Positions 28,972 to 37,579 of a stretch of 64,000 bases of DNA are shown here, in pieces; the stretch's first letter is position 1; every line of letters begins with the position of its first letter. The notes beneath the pieces are model-generated. The model was not told the DNA's origin. It did not search any database and saw only the letters and a program-made list of their open reading frames with translations. The stretch comes from Paracoccus sp. IB05 (GTDB lineage Bacteria; Pseudomonadota; Alphaproteobacteria; Rhodobacterales; Rhodobacteraceae): assembly GCF_016405985.1 (NCBI RefSeq), contig NZ_JAEFCF010000007.1:106630-170629 (forward strand), given 5' to 3'. A program made the position numbers and the translations under genes.

Positions 28972-31215
28972 TCAGGTGGTGGTTGCGGATGCGGCGGCGG
29001 TCCAGCTGGACGCATTGCCGAGGCTGTCGCGGGCGCGCAGCCAGTAATAGCGGGTCACTTCGGAACCAAGGCCACCATCGGAATAGGCGACCGTCACATT
29101 CGCGCTGAGCGGTACATCTGCGATGATTGCCGCACTGCCGATCAGATTGATGTTGCTCGCGGCCAGCTCCAGCCGGACAGCATTGGCATCATTGGCCTGT
29201 CGCAGGGTCAGATCCACCCGCCCGATGCCCCCCGTGGCCATCAGGATCGCCGGCGTCGCGACAACCCGGCTGGGCGCGGTTGCCACGACTGGTGCCACTT
29301 CAACCCATGCACTTTCACCGTATACGCCTATGCCGCGCACGCGCGCGCGATATCGCCGCCCCAGCGTCACCGGTACGATAAAGGCTGAGATCGTCGCCTC
29401 TGATCCATCCTCTGGACCGACAGTGCCGCCAGAGGTCCACTGGCCGGGCCATACCCACGCGCCGCCGCTGCCGCCGCTGCCGCCGCCGGTCGCGCGCCAG
29501 ACCTCGGTCATGTACTGCCATTCATAGCGCAGGAGCGAGGAACTGCCGGGGCGCAGCCAGGACAGCTTCATGCGCGGAGTGATGGCCCCCGCCTCAGTGA
29601 TATCGGCGGCATCACCACCGCTTACCAGCGTCACGCCCTCGGGCGGTTGCAGCGTGGCAACCCATGGATCCAGCACCGCGCCCTCGACAACCTTCTCTTC
29701 GGTTGCGGCATCCCAGGCGAATACCGCCGCAGAGGTTTGCTGCAGGACCACCGGCAGGCGCAGGGTGATGCTGGCATCGTCATTGAGGCCCGCCGCCGGG
29801 CTGATCTGCGTCACGTCATAAAGGCCATTCCAGCGCGCATAGGGTGGCGGCAGATCCACTTCAGCCACCGATCCGGCAACCAGCACGAAGGCATCGGGGA
29901 ACAGCTCCCAGGAAATCGAGCGCTGCATACGCGACTGCATCACCGCGATCTTGGCGAGGCGCTGCGCCTGCCGGTGATCATTCACAAAGTCGAGCCGCAG
30001 ATCGAGACGGCGGGGCAACCCGCCATCCGCTTCCGCCGCACCGGGCACGATATAGACCGGCGCCTCTGCCAGTTCATAGGCGCGATCCGCCGCCGCATAG
30101 GAGGCCACTGCCTCGCTGGATATGCTGTCGCCGGGTTGCAGGCTGGTCAGGCTGACCTCTTGCCCGTCGGTGAAATCCCGGATGGTGTGAACCGGCGGCC
30201 GCGCCACCGCCGGCACGATCCCAAGCTGCCCGCCGATCCGCACAAGGCGCGCCGCCCCCGCCGCCAGCAACGGCTGGATCTGGTCCTCAAGCTCCGACCC
30301 GCTGGACCAGACCAGCACCCCATCGGCCCGGTAGCGCGGGATCGTGCCGCCGGCCTTCACCGCGACCCGCTGATCCGCAACATCGGCCGCCGAGGCGAAG
30401 GTATCGAGCCGGAGATAGTCCGGCAGATAGGGCCGGATCGGATTGTTCATCAGCGCATCGAGAGTGACCAGCGCCTGATTGCTGCTGGCAGAATAGCTGT
30501 CGTCGCGTGGATCCCAGATAAGTGACCAATCGGCCTCGACATTCAGCTCTGGCGGGGTCGCGGGCCAGCGCCAGCTCCGCTGATCCGGATTGCCGCTGTC
30601 CATGATGGCCCAGAGAACCGTGCGGCCCTGCCAGGCATCGGTCGCAAGGAACGCGCCGCCTGTGGTCGCCACGATGTAATCGGGGCAAGAGGTCTGATCG
30701 CCGCGACCGATCCAGTAGGTGAAATGACCATTGCCGAAGGTGTCACCGGTGCCGCTTGCGCCCATCCCCGAGAAATCAAAGGGATTGCCGACCGACGGCA
30801 CCGGCCGCTTATCCAGCAGGACGGTGTGAGCCGTGAGCGCCGAGGGCCGCGAATTGAGCAGCCAGCAGACATAGAGGCCGCGCCCCGAGACATGCCAGGC
30901 CACCGGCGTTCCCGGCGCCCATCCCGTGCCATACATGTAGCGATAAGGCGGCAGTGAAGTGGGCCTGGTCAACTCGCCGCGCTGGACCTGCTGTTCGGGC
31001 TTGCCCGCCAGAGCAGAAACCCCCGCACTCAGAATGACCGAAAGGCCCAACTGGATAGCCGCCATGCCAACCGTGCCGAACACGGCTGTCATTGCCGCCC
31101 CGAATGTGGCGCCGCCCGACATCAGCGCCACCACCAGCGAAACCGGCTCCGCCGCTGCCGGCCCGGCTGTCAGAATGCCGATGATCGCAGTGGTCGCCAG
31201 CAGAAGTTTACGCAT
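28972..31215 (-). CDS. gpJ-like tail tip protein
   Basis: 747 residues. Signal-like start (MRKLLLATTAIIGILTAGPA) and a hydrophobic region to about 70, then the tip core (PYRYMYGTGWAPGTPVAWHV, DYLRLDTFASAADVADQRVA) related to the tip of the Mu-like phage and to GTA gp15. The last 200 residues hold two fibronectin-like modules (PSRVVATPAILMATGGIGRV and following). It is shorter than the 1336-residue tip at 1466-5476 because the receptor part is supplied by the separate tailspike next to it. Confidence 0.8.
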   Translation of the reverse strand: MRKLLLATTAIIGILTAGPAAAEPVSLVVALMSGGATFGAAMTAVFGTVGMAAIQLGLSVILSAGVSALAGKPEQQVQRGELTRPTSLPPYRYMYGTGWAPGTPVAWHVSGRGLYVCWLLNSRPSALTAHTVLLDKRPVPSVGNPFDFSGMGASGTGDTFGNGHFTYWIGRGDQTSCPDYIVATTGGAFLATDAWQGRTVLWAIMDSGNPDQRSWRWPATPPELNVEADWSLIWDPRDDSYSASSNQALVTLDALMNNPIRPYLPDYLRLDTFASAADVADQRVAVKAGGTIPRYRADGVLVWSSGSELEDQIQPLLAAGAARLVRIGGQLGIVPAVARPPVHTIRDFTDGQEVSLTSLQPGDSISSEAVASYAAADRAYELAEAPVYIVPGAAEADGGLPRRLDLRLDFVNDHRQAQRLAKIAVMQSRMQRSISWELFPDAFVLVAGSVAEVDLPPPYARWNGLYDVTQISPAAGLNDDASITLRLPVVLQQTSAAVFAWDAATEEKVVEGAVLDPWVATLQPPEGVTLVSGGDAADITEAGAITPRMKLSWLRPGSSSLLRYEWQYMTEVWRATGGGSGGSGGAWVWPGQWTSGGTVGPEDGSEATISAFIVPVTLGRRYRARVRGIGVYGESAWVEVAPVVATAPSRVVATPAILMATGGIGRVDLTLRQANDANAVRLELAASNINLIGSAAIIADVPLSANVTVAYSDGGLGSEVTRYYWLRARDSLGNASSWTAAASATTT

Positions 31216-31576
31216 GCCATCCCCGATCAGCGGCCCGCAGAATTGCGAAACCGCCCCTTGTCTTGCCGGCCCATTGGCCGGGCGTGATGCAAATCAGAAG
31301 CGAGCGGCCATCGACCGACAGCGCGAGGCCGCCGGACGTATGACCGGGGGTCAGCCGTGCCTCAGCCGCCAGCCGGTTCGCGAGGGCGCCGAGATCTCCA
31401 CCGATCACCCGCGCCGCATCCCGCGCGCCGACATAGCCGCGCACCGGGCCCATGGGATCAAAGCCCCAAAGCCGGGCAAACACATCGCAGGCCGCTGAGC
31501 AGCAATCGCAGGGCCCCCATTCAAAAGGCCGCAGCATGACCGCCTCCACGGTCTCCAGCACTTTCTCAGGGGTCAC
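31208..31576 (-). CDS. NlpC/P60-type tail peptidase
   Basis: 122 residues. FEWGPCDCCSAACDVFARLWG at about 18-38 places the probable nucleophile Cys in the DC motif, as in small phage NlpC-like proteins; GHTSGGLALSVDGRSLLICI supplies the beta core. It overlaps both neighbours by a few bases and precedes the tip gene, the same order as at 5473-5880. It should cut peptidoglycan during DNA entry. Confidence 0.75.
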   Translation of the reverse strand: MTPEKVLETVEAVMLRPFEWGPCDCCSAACDVFARLWGFDPMGPVRGYVGARDAARVIGGDLGALANRLAAEARLTPGHTSGGLALSVDGRSLLICITPGQWAGKTRGGFAILRAADRGWHA

Positions 31577-32169
31577 GGCGCGGGCCAGAGAGTTTTCTGG
31601 GCGCGGGCCGAGGCCAGCACCAGTTTCTTGCCTGCCGTGTCGCTGGGGTATTGCCGCGACTGATCCTCATGGCTGTGCGAGATTGCTGCCGAGGTCCGAT
31701 AGCCCGGCCCCGTGGTCAGCCCGACCGTCAGCCGGTAAAGGATCGGGGTCGCCCCATCATCGCCCTCGACCGACACAGACAGCACCAGCGTATCCATGGT
31801 GCCGCGCCCCAGCTCGACCGGCTCGCCGATCAGCACATTGCCGCCCGGTTCCGTGGTGACGCCCAGCCAGATCGCCCCGGGGCGCTGCCGGATCTGCGCA
31901 TCGGCATAATCCGCCAGTTCCTCCAGATTGCAGACCAGCGACAAAGACAGATCCACCGGCACGCCCGAGGTGCTTTCTTCCGGCAGTTCGACCTGACCGA
32001 ATTTGCCGACGCCTTGCCAGACATGCCCGTCCCAGGTGATAGGGCCGGTGCCGCTATGCGCGCGCATGGTGGCATCCGGCCAGTCGAGCCAGACCAAAAC
32101 CACAGGATGAAACGACGCACCCGACAGTGCCGCCAGCGTCTCGGGATGAATGACGCGCATCAGATCCAT
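31573..32169 (-). CDS. tail hub protein (phage tail protein)
   Basis: 198 residues from MDLMRVIHPETLAALSGASF (MRVIHPE is an alternative start). LDWPDATMRAHSGTGPITWD and GVGKFGQVELPEESTSGVPV are strands shared with tail hub proteins that follow the distal tail protein in lambdoid and GTA tails. It overlaps both neighbours as ATGA-type junctions. The assignment is mainly from gene order. Confidence 0.6.
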   Translation of the reverse strand: MDLMRVIHPETLAALSGASFHPVVLVWLDWPDATMRAHSGTGPITWDGHVWQGVGKFGQVELPEESTSGVPVDLSLSLVCNLEELADYADAQIRQRPGAIWLGVTTEPGGNVLIGEPVELGRGTMDTLVLSVSVEGDDGATPILYRLTVGLTTGPGYRTSAAISHSHEDQSRQYPSDTAGKKLVLASARAQKTLWPAP

Positions 32170-32822
32170 GGGTCACGCTCCGTAAAACCGCCGACCTCAT
32201 CGGCAAAGACCTCGCGGAAGGTCCAGCTATAGGACCAGTCCGCGCCGATGGGCTGATCACCGGTCGGGATCCCCTGCGGGCGGAACACCGCGCTTTCCTG
32301 CGCCTCGAAATCCACCACGCCCGAGCCGCTGACCGCGTCCATCACGCGGATCACGGCCACGCCCGAGGCATCGGCCTGCGCATTGTTGAGCGCCTGGCAG
32401 ACCGTGCCATTGACCGCGAACCTCTCGCCGGGCCGGACAACCTGCATGTAAGGGGGCAGATCCACGATCCGCCAGGCCGGGAAGCCCGCCGAGATGATCG
32501 CGGTCGCGGTCATCGGCAGCGAATACCAGTTGAAGCCAGGGCCGGGGTCTGCGTCGAGGTGCCAGTTCGGTGACCAGCTTGTGAGCCTGACCGCATTGAC
32601 GCCGCCTTTCAGGAGCCGCCCCAGCATCTCCATATAGCCGCCGCCGATCCGGCCCCGCGCCAGCGCCGACACTTCCAGTGTCACCCAGCGGCGCGGGCGC
32701 TGACTCGCCTGCATCTGGTCCCGCCCGGTCAGGGCAGAGCGCAGAGCCGCAACCGGTTCCTCAACCTTCCAGCTGCGCCCCCTCACCCCGACCGGTGGCC
32801 AGGCAAACACATCGATCGACAT
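32160..32822 (-). CDS. distal tail protein
   Basis: 220 residues beginning MSIDVFAWPPVGVRGRSWKV; the ATG overlaps the tape-measure stop as TGATG. WVTLEVSALARGRIGGGYME and RPGERFAVNGTVCQALNNAQ fit the beta-sandwich of distal tail proteins. It is the first gene after the tape measure. Confidence 0.6.
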   Translation of the reverse strand: MSIDVFAWPPVGVRGRSWKVEEPVAALRSALTGRDQMQASQRPRRWVTLEVSALARGRIGGGYMEMLGRLLKGGVNAVRLTSWSPNWHLDADPGPGFNWYSLPMTATAIISAGFPAWRIVDLPPYMQVVRPGERFAVNGTVCQALNNAQADASGVAVIRVMDAVSGSGVVDFEAQESAVFRPQGIPTGDQPIGADWSYSWTFREVFADEVGGFTERDPWI

Positions 32823-35011
32823 CAGCGCTGCCCCAGAACCGATTTGGACTGGCGCGAGGTCCGCACTGTTGCCGCGACCGACTGGCCAACGATACTGGCG
32901 CGCTGCTGCTGCACAACCTGTCCGGCAACATCACGCATCGTTGCGGTCAGATCACCAGTGCTGCGATCAAAGCCGATCGACAGATGTCCGCCGCCGCCCG
33001 ACTGCCCGGCTCGATCGGCAATTCGCTTACTGACATCTGCCGGGATGATCTGCGTCCCTTTAGGCAGGTTCATGATCTCACCGCCCAGCTCGTTGACACG
33101 GGTCAGGCCGCCGCGCCAGTTATTCGTGCCGCTCGCGTTCGCCCCGACATTCATCAGGCCGCCGATGAACCGCGCAAAGCCGGTGCCGCCGAATATCCCC
33201 ATCGCAGCCGACATCATCTGAGCTTTGGCGATTTCCAAAAGCAGTTGAGCTACTGCCCGCTTGGCCGCACCTGACCCCTCCATGACGGCGCCGAAAATGT
33301 TGCCGATAGCATTGGCCCCGGTTTCTGCATTTTCTTCGACCTTCTGAAGCTGCTTTGACGCCTTTTCCGCCGCATCGCCCGCATTGACATAGGCCAGAGC
33401 CAGCGCGTCAATTTCCGCCATCAGCGCAGGCGTAACCTCTTTGCCTTGTTTCTGCGCGGCCGCCAGCAATTCGGCGCGCTTGCGGGCATATTCAACCGCA
33501 TCCGCATAGCGAACACCGGACGCAGCAACATATGCGAAGGCCACCGATTCCGCCTCGAGCGCAGCGGTTTCTTCTTTGATCGAGGCGATAGCCTTGGCGT
33601 AATCATCCTGCGAGCGACCACCGCCACCACCGCCACCACTGGGCTTTTGCGCGTCAAGCCAGTCACCATAGCTATCTACGCCCGGTCTTTCGGGGGCCTT
33701 CGCTCCACGCCCATCTGTGGGCGCGAATTCGCTCAGAACAGTCCCTGGGTTGCCGCCTCTCCCATTTCTTTCAAATGACGGCCCGGGTAAATTGCGCGCA
33801 AGACTTGCCGCCGCCGCCGCCGCGAGCCCAAGAATTCGCAAAAGCCCACCAACCTGGGCAGTAACTGCGTCGAGAGAAACACCATCGACGGCGGCGGCAC
33901 CCTTAAAGAGCTCATTCGCCTCAGAAAGAGCCTCGCCCATCCCATCGCGGAATTGCTCAGCCGAAATCTTCCCGGTGCGCTGTTGATCAATGAGCAGTTC
34001 AACGCGATCCGCGACGGCCTGAACCTCTTCAGCAGCATCAGTTTCCCCCACCGCATCAAGAGCGTCCACAATCTCGTATAGGGCCGTAGAAACTGCGGGC
34101 CCTTCCTGACGCAACATTTCATGCGCACGGGAAAGATCATCCAGAGACCGCGCAGCCGCCTCCGATGCAATAGTTACGCCCTCAATGCCTGTCAGATCTT
34201 TGGCAGCATCGTTCAGAGACGGAAGAGCCGCCGCAGAACGCAGGATCGCAATGGCATCAATCCCAGCAGCAACCAGATCCACAATACCGAGCAGACCCGC
34301 CTTGATGGTGTTGTCAACGCTCTTCGCGAGGTCATTCCAGCGCGCATCCAATTCAGACGCCTTATCGACCATCTCCTGCGACATGACCGCGCCAACCTCA
34401 TGTGCCCGGCCAATCAACCGGCGCATTCCACCCTCACCCTGATCGAGAAGCTGCAAGAATTGCTCTCCGCCAGCACCGCCAAGCAGTTCATCAAGAATTC
34501 GGATCTGTGCTGCCTTATTCATACCTTCAAGGCGACCGATGATCTCGAGCATCAGCGCCGAGGGATCTTTAAGCTTGGCTTTGAGATCCGCTGCGGTGAA
34601 CCCGATACGCTGGAAGGCATCTGCCGCCGATCCACCGCCGGTCGTGATGAATTCATCGGCGCGCAGATTGAGTTCTTTGAACCCATCGACAACAGCATCG
34701 ATGCCGATACGGTTCTGTTCCGCCACATACTTCCATTCCTGAAAGCCCTTCAGGGACATACCCGAGCGCTTGGCTTCATCGCCAAGCTCAGCGATGGAAC
34801 GCACAGCCTGCCGCGCCCGTGAGGCAAGCTGCTGCAGCCCGATCCCCGCAATCGACAGCCCAAGCGCGGCTTTCAGCCGTCTGCCAACTGAGGCAGCAGC
34901 GCCCTCAAAGCGCTTCAGATCACTTTCACCCTCACGCAGCCCGCGCGAGAACCCTGCCTTTTCAAGGCCGAGAATGGCTTTCAGCCGCCCCACCGTTTTC
35001 GATGCGCTCAA
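32822..35011 (-). CDS. tail tape measure protein
   Basis: 729 residues from a TTG with AGGAGG five bases upstream; the TTG overlaps the chaperone stop as TTGA. A longer upstream frame is only a shadow of the chaperone genes. Begins MSASKTVGRLKAILGLEKAG and has long helical Ala/Glu/Gln regions. ELGGEIMNLPKGTQIIPADV near residue 645 is a C-terminal motif seen in many tape measures. It is shorter than the 953-residue tape of the Mu-like phage, so the tail should be shorter too. Confidence 0.85.
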   Translation of the reverse strand: MSASKTVGRLKAILGLEKAGFSRGLREGESDLKRFEGAAASVGRRLKAALGLSIAGIGLQQLASRARQAVRSIAELGDEAKRSGMSLKGFQEWKYVAEQNRIGIDAVVDGFKELNLRADEFITTGGGSAADAFQRIGFTAADLKAKLKDPSALMLEIIGRLEGMNKAAQIRILDELLGGAGGEQFLQLLDQGEGGMRRLIGRAHEVGAVMSQEMVDKASELDARWNDLAKSVDNTIKAGLLGIVDLVAAGIDAIAILRSAAALPSLNDAAKDLTGIEGVTIASEAAARSLDDLSRAHEMLRQEGPAVSTALYEIVDALDAVGETDAAEEVQAVADRVELLIDQQRTGKISAEQFRDGMGEALSEANELFKGAAAVDGVSLDAVTAQVGGLLRILGLAAAAAASLARNLPGPSFERNGRGGNPGTVLSEFAPTDGRGAKAPERPGVDSYGDWLDAQKPSGGGGGGGRSQDDYAKAIASIKEETAALEAESVAFAYVAASGVRYADAVEYARKRAELLAAAQKQGKEVTPALMAEIDALALAYVNAGDAAEKASKQLQKVEENAETGANAIGNIFGAVMEGSGAAKRAVAQLLLEIAKAQMMSAAMGIFGGTGFARFIGGLMNVGANASGTNNWRGGLTRVNELGGEIMNLPKGTQIIPADVSKRIADRAGQSGGGGHLSIGFDRSTGDLTATMRDVAGQVVQQQRASIVGQSVAATVRTSRQSKSVLGQR

Positions 35012-35316
35012 TTCGGCCTCCTGAGGTTGAGGTATTGATCCATGGTCATGGTGACCATTCCGGCCGAGGCGCTCATGAGCATGCGCTCCAGCGCCTCTGG
35101 GGGGTGCGGCTCGGCATTGCCGCCTTCGATGTAGCGCTCCAGCCCGGCCTTGTCGGTGTTCGCGCCAACCCAGGCAGAAACCGCGAGCAGCCCTCGCTGA
35201 GCCTCCAGCTGTGCAGCAGCGCCATCCATGCGGATGGCCCATTCGCGCGGCGTCAGAGACCAAAAATCCTGCGGATCCAGCCCGGCCTTGACATGGGCCT
35301 CGAGGAGCTCTGCCAC
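35008..35316 (-). CDS. tail assembly chaperone, second frame (T-like)
   Basis: 102 residues from a GTG with GGAGGG upstream: AELLEAHVKAGLDPQDFWSL, then TPREWAIRMDG. The DPxxFWxLTPxE core is that of the small chaperone subunits before tape measures of lambdoid phages and GTAs. The frame stays open upstream to the A AAA AAG site at 35,349-35,355, so it can be made alone from the GTG or as a fusion to the first frame by a -1 slip. Confidence 0.75.
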   Translation of the reverse strand: MAELLEAHVKAGLDPQDFWSLTPREWAIRMDGAAAQLEAQRGLLAVSAWVGANTDKAGLERYIEGGNAEPHPPEALERMLMSASAGMVTMTMDQYLNLRRPN

Positions 35317-35660
35317 CCTGAGCCCTCCGCGCTCTCGAGGGCCTGCGGCTTTTTTCCGGGGTCTGTCTCCGGCATTGCCAGCGAAATCGAGTGCCGCACA
35401 GCTGCGTGGATCTCGGTGTAATAATCAGCGATGACCACACCGGCATCCCGCAGCGTCACCGCAGGGGCATGATGGCGCAGCAAGGCCGCGACCACCGCGC
35501 GCTGATCCTGCAGGCCGAGATCACCGCTATCGATGCGGTCGAGACCATCATCGATCTCACCGCCGAAATGCGCCTCGATTTCGCAAAGCGCGTTGAAATC
35601 GCAGACGAGGCGATGCGCCCCGCCTCCGACAGAGACCTCACCACGGAAAGGGTTGCCCAT
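35253..35660 (-). CDS. tail assembly chaperone, first frame (GTA-family gp10-like)
   Basis: 135 residues from MGNPFRGEVSVGGGAHRLVC, the NP(F/W)xGE(V) start of the gene-transfer-agent-family chaperone. FNALCEIEAHFGGEIDDGLD and LRDAGVVIADYYTEIHAAVR follow. The conserved part ends near MPETDPGKK, exactly at the slippery run, and the 30 residues after it overlap the T-like frame and look unconserved. Confidence 0.75.
   Translation of the reverse strand: MGNPFRGEVSVGGGAHRLVCDFNALCEIEAHFGGEIDDGLDRIDSGDLGLQDQRAVVAALLRHHAPAVTLRDAGVVIADYYTEIHAAVRHSISLAMPETDPGKKPQALESAEGSGWQSSSRPMSRPGWIRRIFGL
35349..35355 (-). promoter_or_regulatory. candidate -1 frameshift site A AAA AAG
   Basis: On the minus strand the zero frame reads GGA AAA AAG, so A AAA AAG is in register. 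This is the slippery heptamer of dnaX-type shifts. A one-base slip enters the frame of the T-like chaperone with no stop between. Confidence 0.65.
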
Positions 35661-35662
35661 GG

Positions 35663-36382
35663 TCAGGCCGCAACCACGTTCGCGGTCGGCGCCGAGGTGA
35701 CAGAGGTGGACCCGGTTCCATTGGTGGCCGTGACGATCACCCGCAGCGGATTTCCAACCTGTCCCGCAATTGGGGTATAGGTCTGGCCGGTCGCGCCGGC
35801 GATATTGGTCCAGCCACCGCTGTTGACCTGCCACTGATAGGCCAGATCGCCAGTCGGGTTCCAGATCCCGGGCCAGGCAGTCAGCACCTGCCCGACGCGC
35901 GCCGTGCCAGAAATCGCCGGAAGGGTTTCGTTTGCCGGCGCGGCCGGCGGTGAGACAGAGACCTTGGCTTTCACCTTGAACACCGCCTCGGCCATCTTCT
36001 TGTCTTTGGCAGTCGCGGAAGTCATCCGGTAAGTGTTCACATAGGCCACCCAGGTATGGGTTGCGCCACCGGAGGGGGTGATCTCGAGGAGAATATCCTC
36101 ATCACTGCCCTGCTGTTCCAGATCGGACAGGAGGATATCGGTATCACCGCCCGGCGCGTATTGCAGGGGTAAGGTGAAGGTGGCGACAGTTTTCAGCCCC
36201 CGGATAGACTCTTCCGTTGCACCCGGGCTTTCGAGCCAGGTGACATCCACATCCGTGGGCGTCTGATCTGGAAACTGCACCTCTTCGGCGCCTTTGATGA
36301 TTGTCCATTCGACCGGGGATGTGCCGCGACCGATCCGGACGCGGGTGCCATAGCCAAGCGTAACGCCACTGGATGCGGCCAT
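35663..36382 (-). CDS. major tail tube protein with C-terminal Ig-like domain
   Basis: 239 residues. Residues 1-145 (MAASSGVTLGYGTRVRIGRG, then TWLESPGATEESIRGLKTVA) are a lambda gpV/TP901-type tube protein. Residues 150-239 (GTARVGQVLTAWPGIWNPTG, then YQWQVNSGGWTNIAGATGQT) form an Ig-like domain of the kind displayed on tail tubes and capsids. Such domains are thought to stick loosely to bacterial surfaces. Gene order (before the chaperones) fits. Confidence 0.85.
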   Translation of the reverse strand: MAASSGVTLGYGTRVRIGRGTSPVEWTIIKGAEEVQFPDQTPTDVDVTWLESPGATEESIRGLKTVATFTLPLQYAPGGDTDILLSDLEQQGSDEDILLEITPSGGATHTWVAYVNTYRMTSATAKDKKMAEAVFKVKAKVSVSPPAAPANETLPAISGTARVGQVLTAWPGIWNPTGDLAYQWQVNSGGWTNIAGATGQTYTPIAGQVGNPLRVIVTATNGTGSTSVTSAPTANVVAA

Positions 36383-36396
36383 TTAAGAATCTCCTG

Positions 36397-36819
36397 CTAG
36401 GGGGTGAGCGGCTCGGGCGTCGACAGGACAACCCGGAAAACCATGGTCAAAGTGCCGATCCGCTGCTCTGCGGATCCGGCAATGTCGATGTCTGTGCTTT
36501 CAAGCACCGCCCCGAAACTCAGGGTCCGAAGGGTCGCCAGGCCAAGGTTTTCGACCGGCACGCTGTCATCATCCAGGACCTCCTCGAGGTCGTCGCCCCC
36601 GAGGCGCTTCAGAACGATGATCGCCGTGATGCCGCGCTCTGCACTGTCGAGGGCATCCTGATCCTTAGTCTCGCGCGGGGTCGCCACCCCCATCACCGGC
36701 AGGGTTTCAGCGTCGATATTCTGTGCCCAGGCGGATTTCAGGGTGAACCCGGCGAAATGAGAATTGACCTGCAGCGCGAGTTTCAGCGCCGCGCGGATCT
36801 GGCTGCGATAGTGGGTCAT
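36397..36819 (-). CDS. tail terminator (gpU-like position)
   Basis: 140 residues from MTHYRSQIRAALKLALQVNS. A first helix followed by strands (ITAIIVLKRLGGDDLEEVLD, RIGTLTMVFRVVLSTPEPLT) resembles the tail completion/terminator fold. It lies between the head-tail connector and the tube gene, where lambda U is found. Its ATG overlaps the previous stop. Confidence 0.65.
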   Translation of the reverse strand: MTHYRSQIRAALKLALQVNSHFAGFTLKSAWAQNIDAETLPVMGVATPRETKDQDALDSAERGITAIIVLKRLGGDDLEEVLDDDSVPVENLGLATLRTLSFGAVLESTDIDIAGSAEQRIGTLTMVFRVVLSTPEPLTP

Positions 36820-37142
36820 GTCACTAACTCCAGTTCACAGGTCACAAAGCGGTCGCCGGCGGGCGAACCGCCCTCCTGCACCGCAGTGATGCGATAGGTC
36901 CGCCCGTCACCAGGCTGGATCTGATCGCCCGCCTTTGGCGCGCGCGACATTGACCCTCGGCGAACCCGCCAGATCGGTTGCATGGCTAGAACCGGCTCAC
37001 CACCCGCACCAACCACTTCGACCGGAACACGGCGGAAAATAGACTGCACCGTTTCCGCCTGGCTGCCGGGCGGCTGCCAGATGACCGGGGCGCCGAACAC
37101 ATCGCTCAGTATCCCGGTCATACCGTCGAAAATCCCGGTCAT
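36816..37142 (-). CDS. head-tail joining protein (gpFII-like)
   Basis: 108 residues from MTGIFDGMTGILSDVFGAPV; the ATG overlaps the decoration-protein stop as TGATG. VIWQPPGSQAETVQSIFRRV and DGRTYRITAVQEGGSPAGDR match the small beta-barrel stopper proteins of the lambda FII group in size (lambda FII has 117 residues) and position. Confidence 0.65.
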   Translation of the reverse strand: MTGIFDGMTGILSDVFGAPVIWQPPGSQAETVQSIFRRVPVEVVGAGGEPVLAMQPIWRVRRGSMSRAPKAGDQIQPGDGRTYRITAVQEGGSPAGDRFVTCELELVT

Positions 37143-37495
37143 CAGCTGGTGACAGCTGCCGGAGCCGAGCCGTTCAGGCGCACCGCGCCAGTGCCCGACG
37201 GGTTGGCAGCTGCGGCTGCTGCTGTCCCGATCATCAGGTTTCCGGCCGTCGCGGCCGTGGTCGCGATGCCTGTCGCTGGCACAGCGTAGATTGCGGCCCC
37301 TTCGGTCCAGGCCTGCGCACTGGTCTTTGCAAGCTGATAGACCCCAACCGTATCGATCTCGACACGGGCGCCGGAAGCAGCATCGAATTGCGCGACCCCG
37401 GCCAGAACGCCCACAACAACCAGCTCGCCACTTTTCACCGCGCGCGGCGCGGTCACCGGGACCACGTACCCGGGCTGAATAAAATTCTTCGCCAT
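37142..37495 (-). CDS. capsid decoration protein (DUF2190)
   Basis: 117 residues. MAKNFIQPGYVVPVTAPRAV, KSGELVVVGVLAGVAQFDAA and GAAIYAVPATGIATT are a near-canonical DUF2190 sequence, a trimeric capsid cement. It directly follows the capsid gene. Its ribosome site lies in a 17-base sequence identical to one inside the capsid gene (37,504-37,520 and 39,034-39,050). Confidence 0.85.
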   Translation of the reverse strand: MAKNFIQPGYVVPVTAPRAVKSGELVVVGVLAGVAQFDAASGARVEIDTVGVYQLAKTSAQAWTEGAAIYAVPATGIATTAATAGNLMIGTAAAAAANPSGTGAVRLNGSAPAAVTS

Positions 37496-37579
37496 GGATC
37501 TCTCTCCTTTGGCAGGTTTCCAGAATGACGAAGGGCACCCGAAGGTGCCCTTTCGTCAGATCACTGTCCCTCGCCCTGA

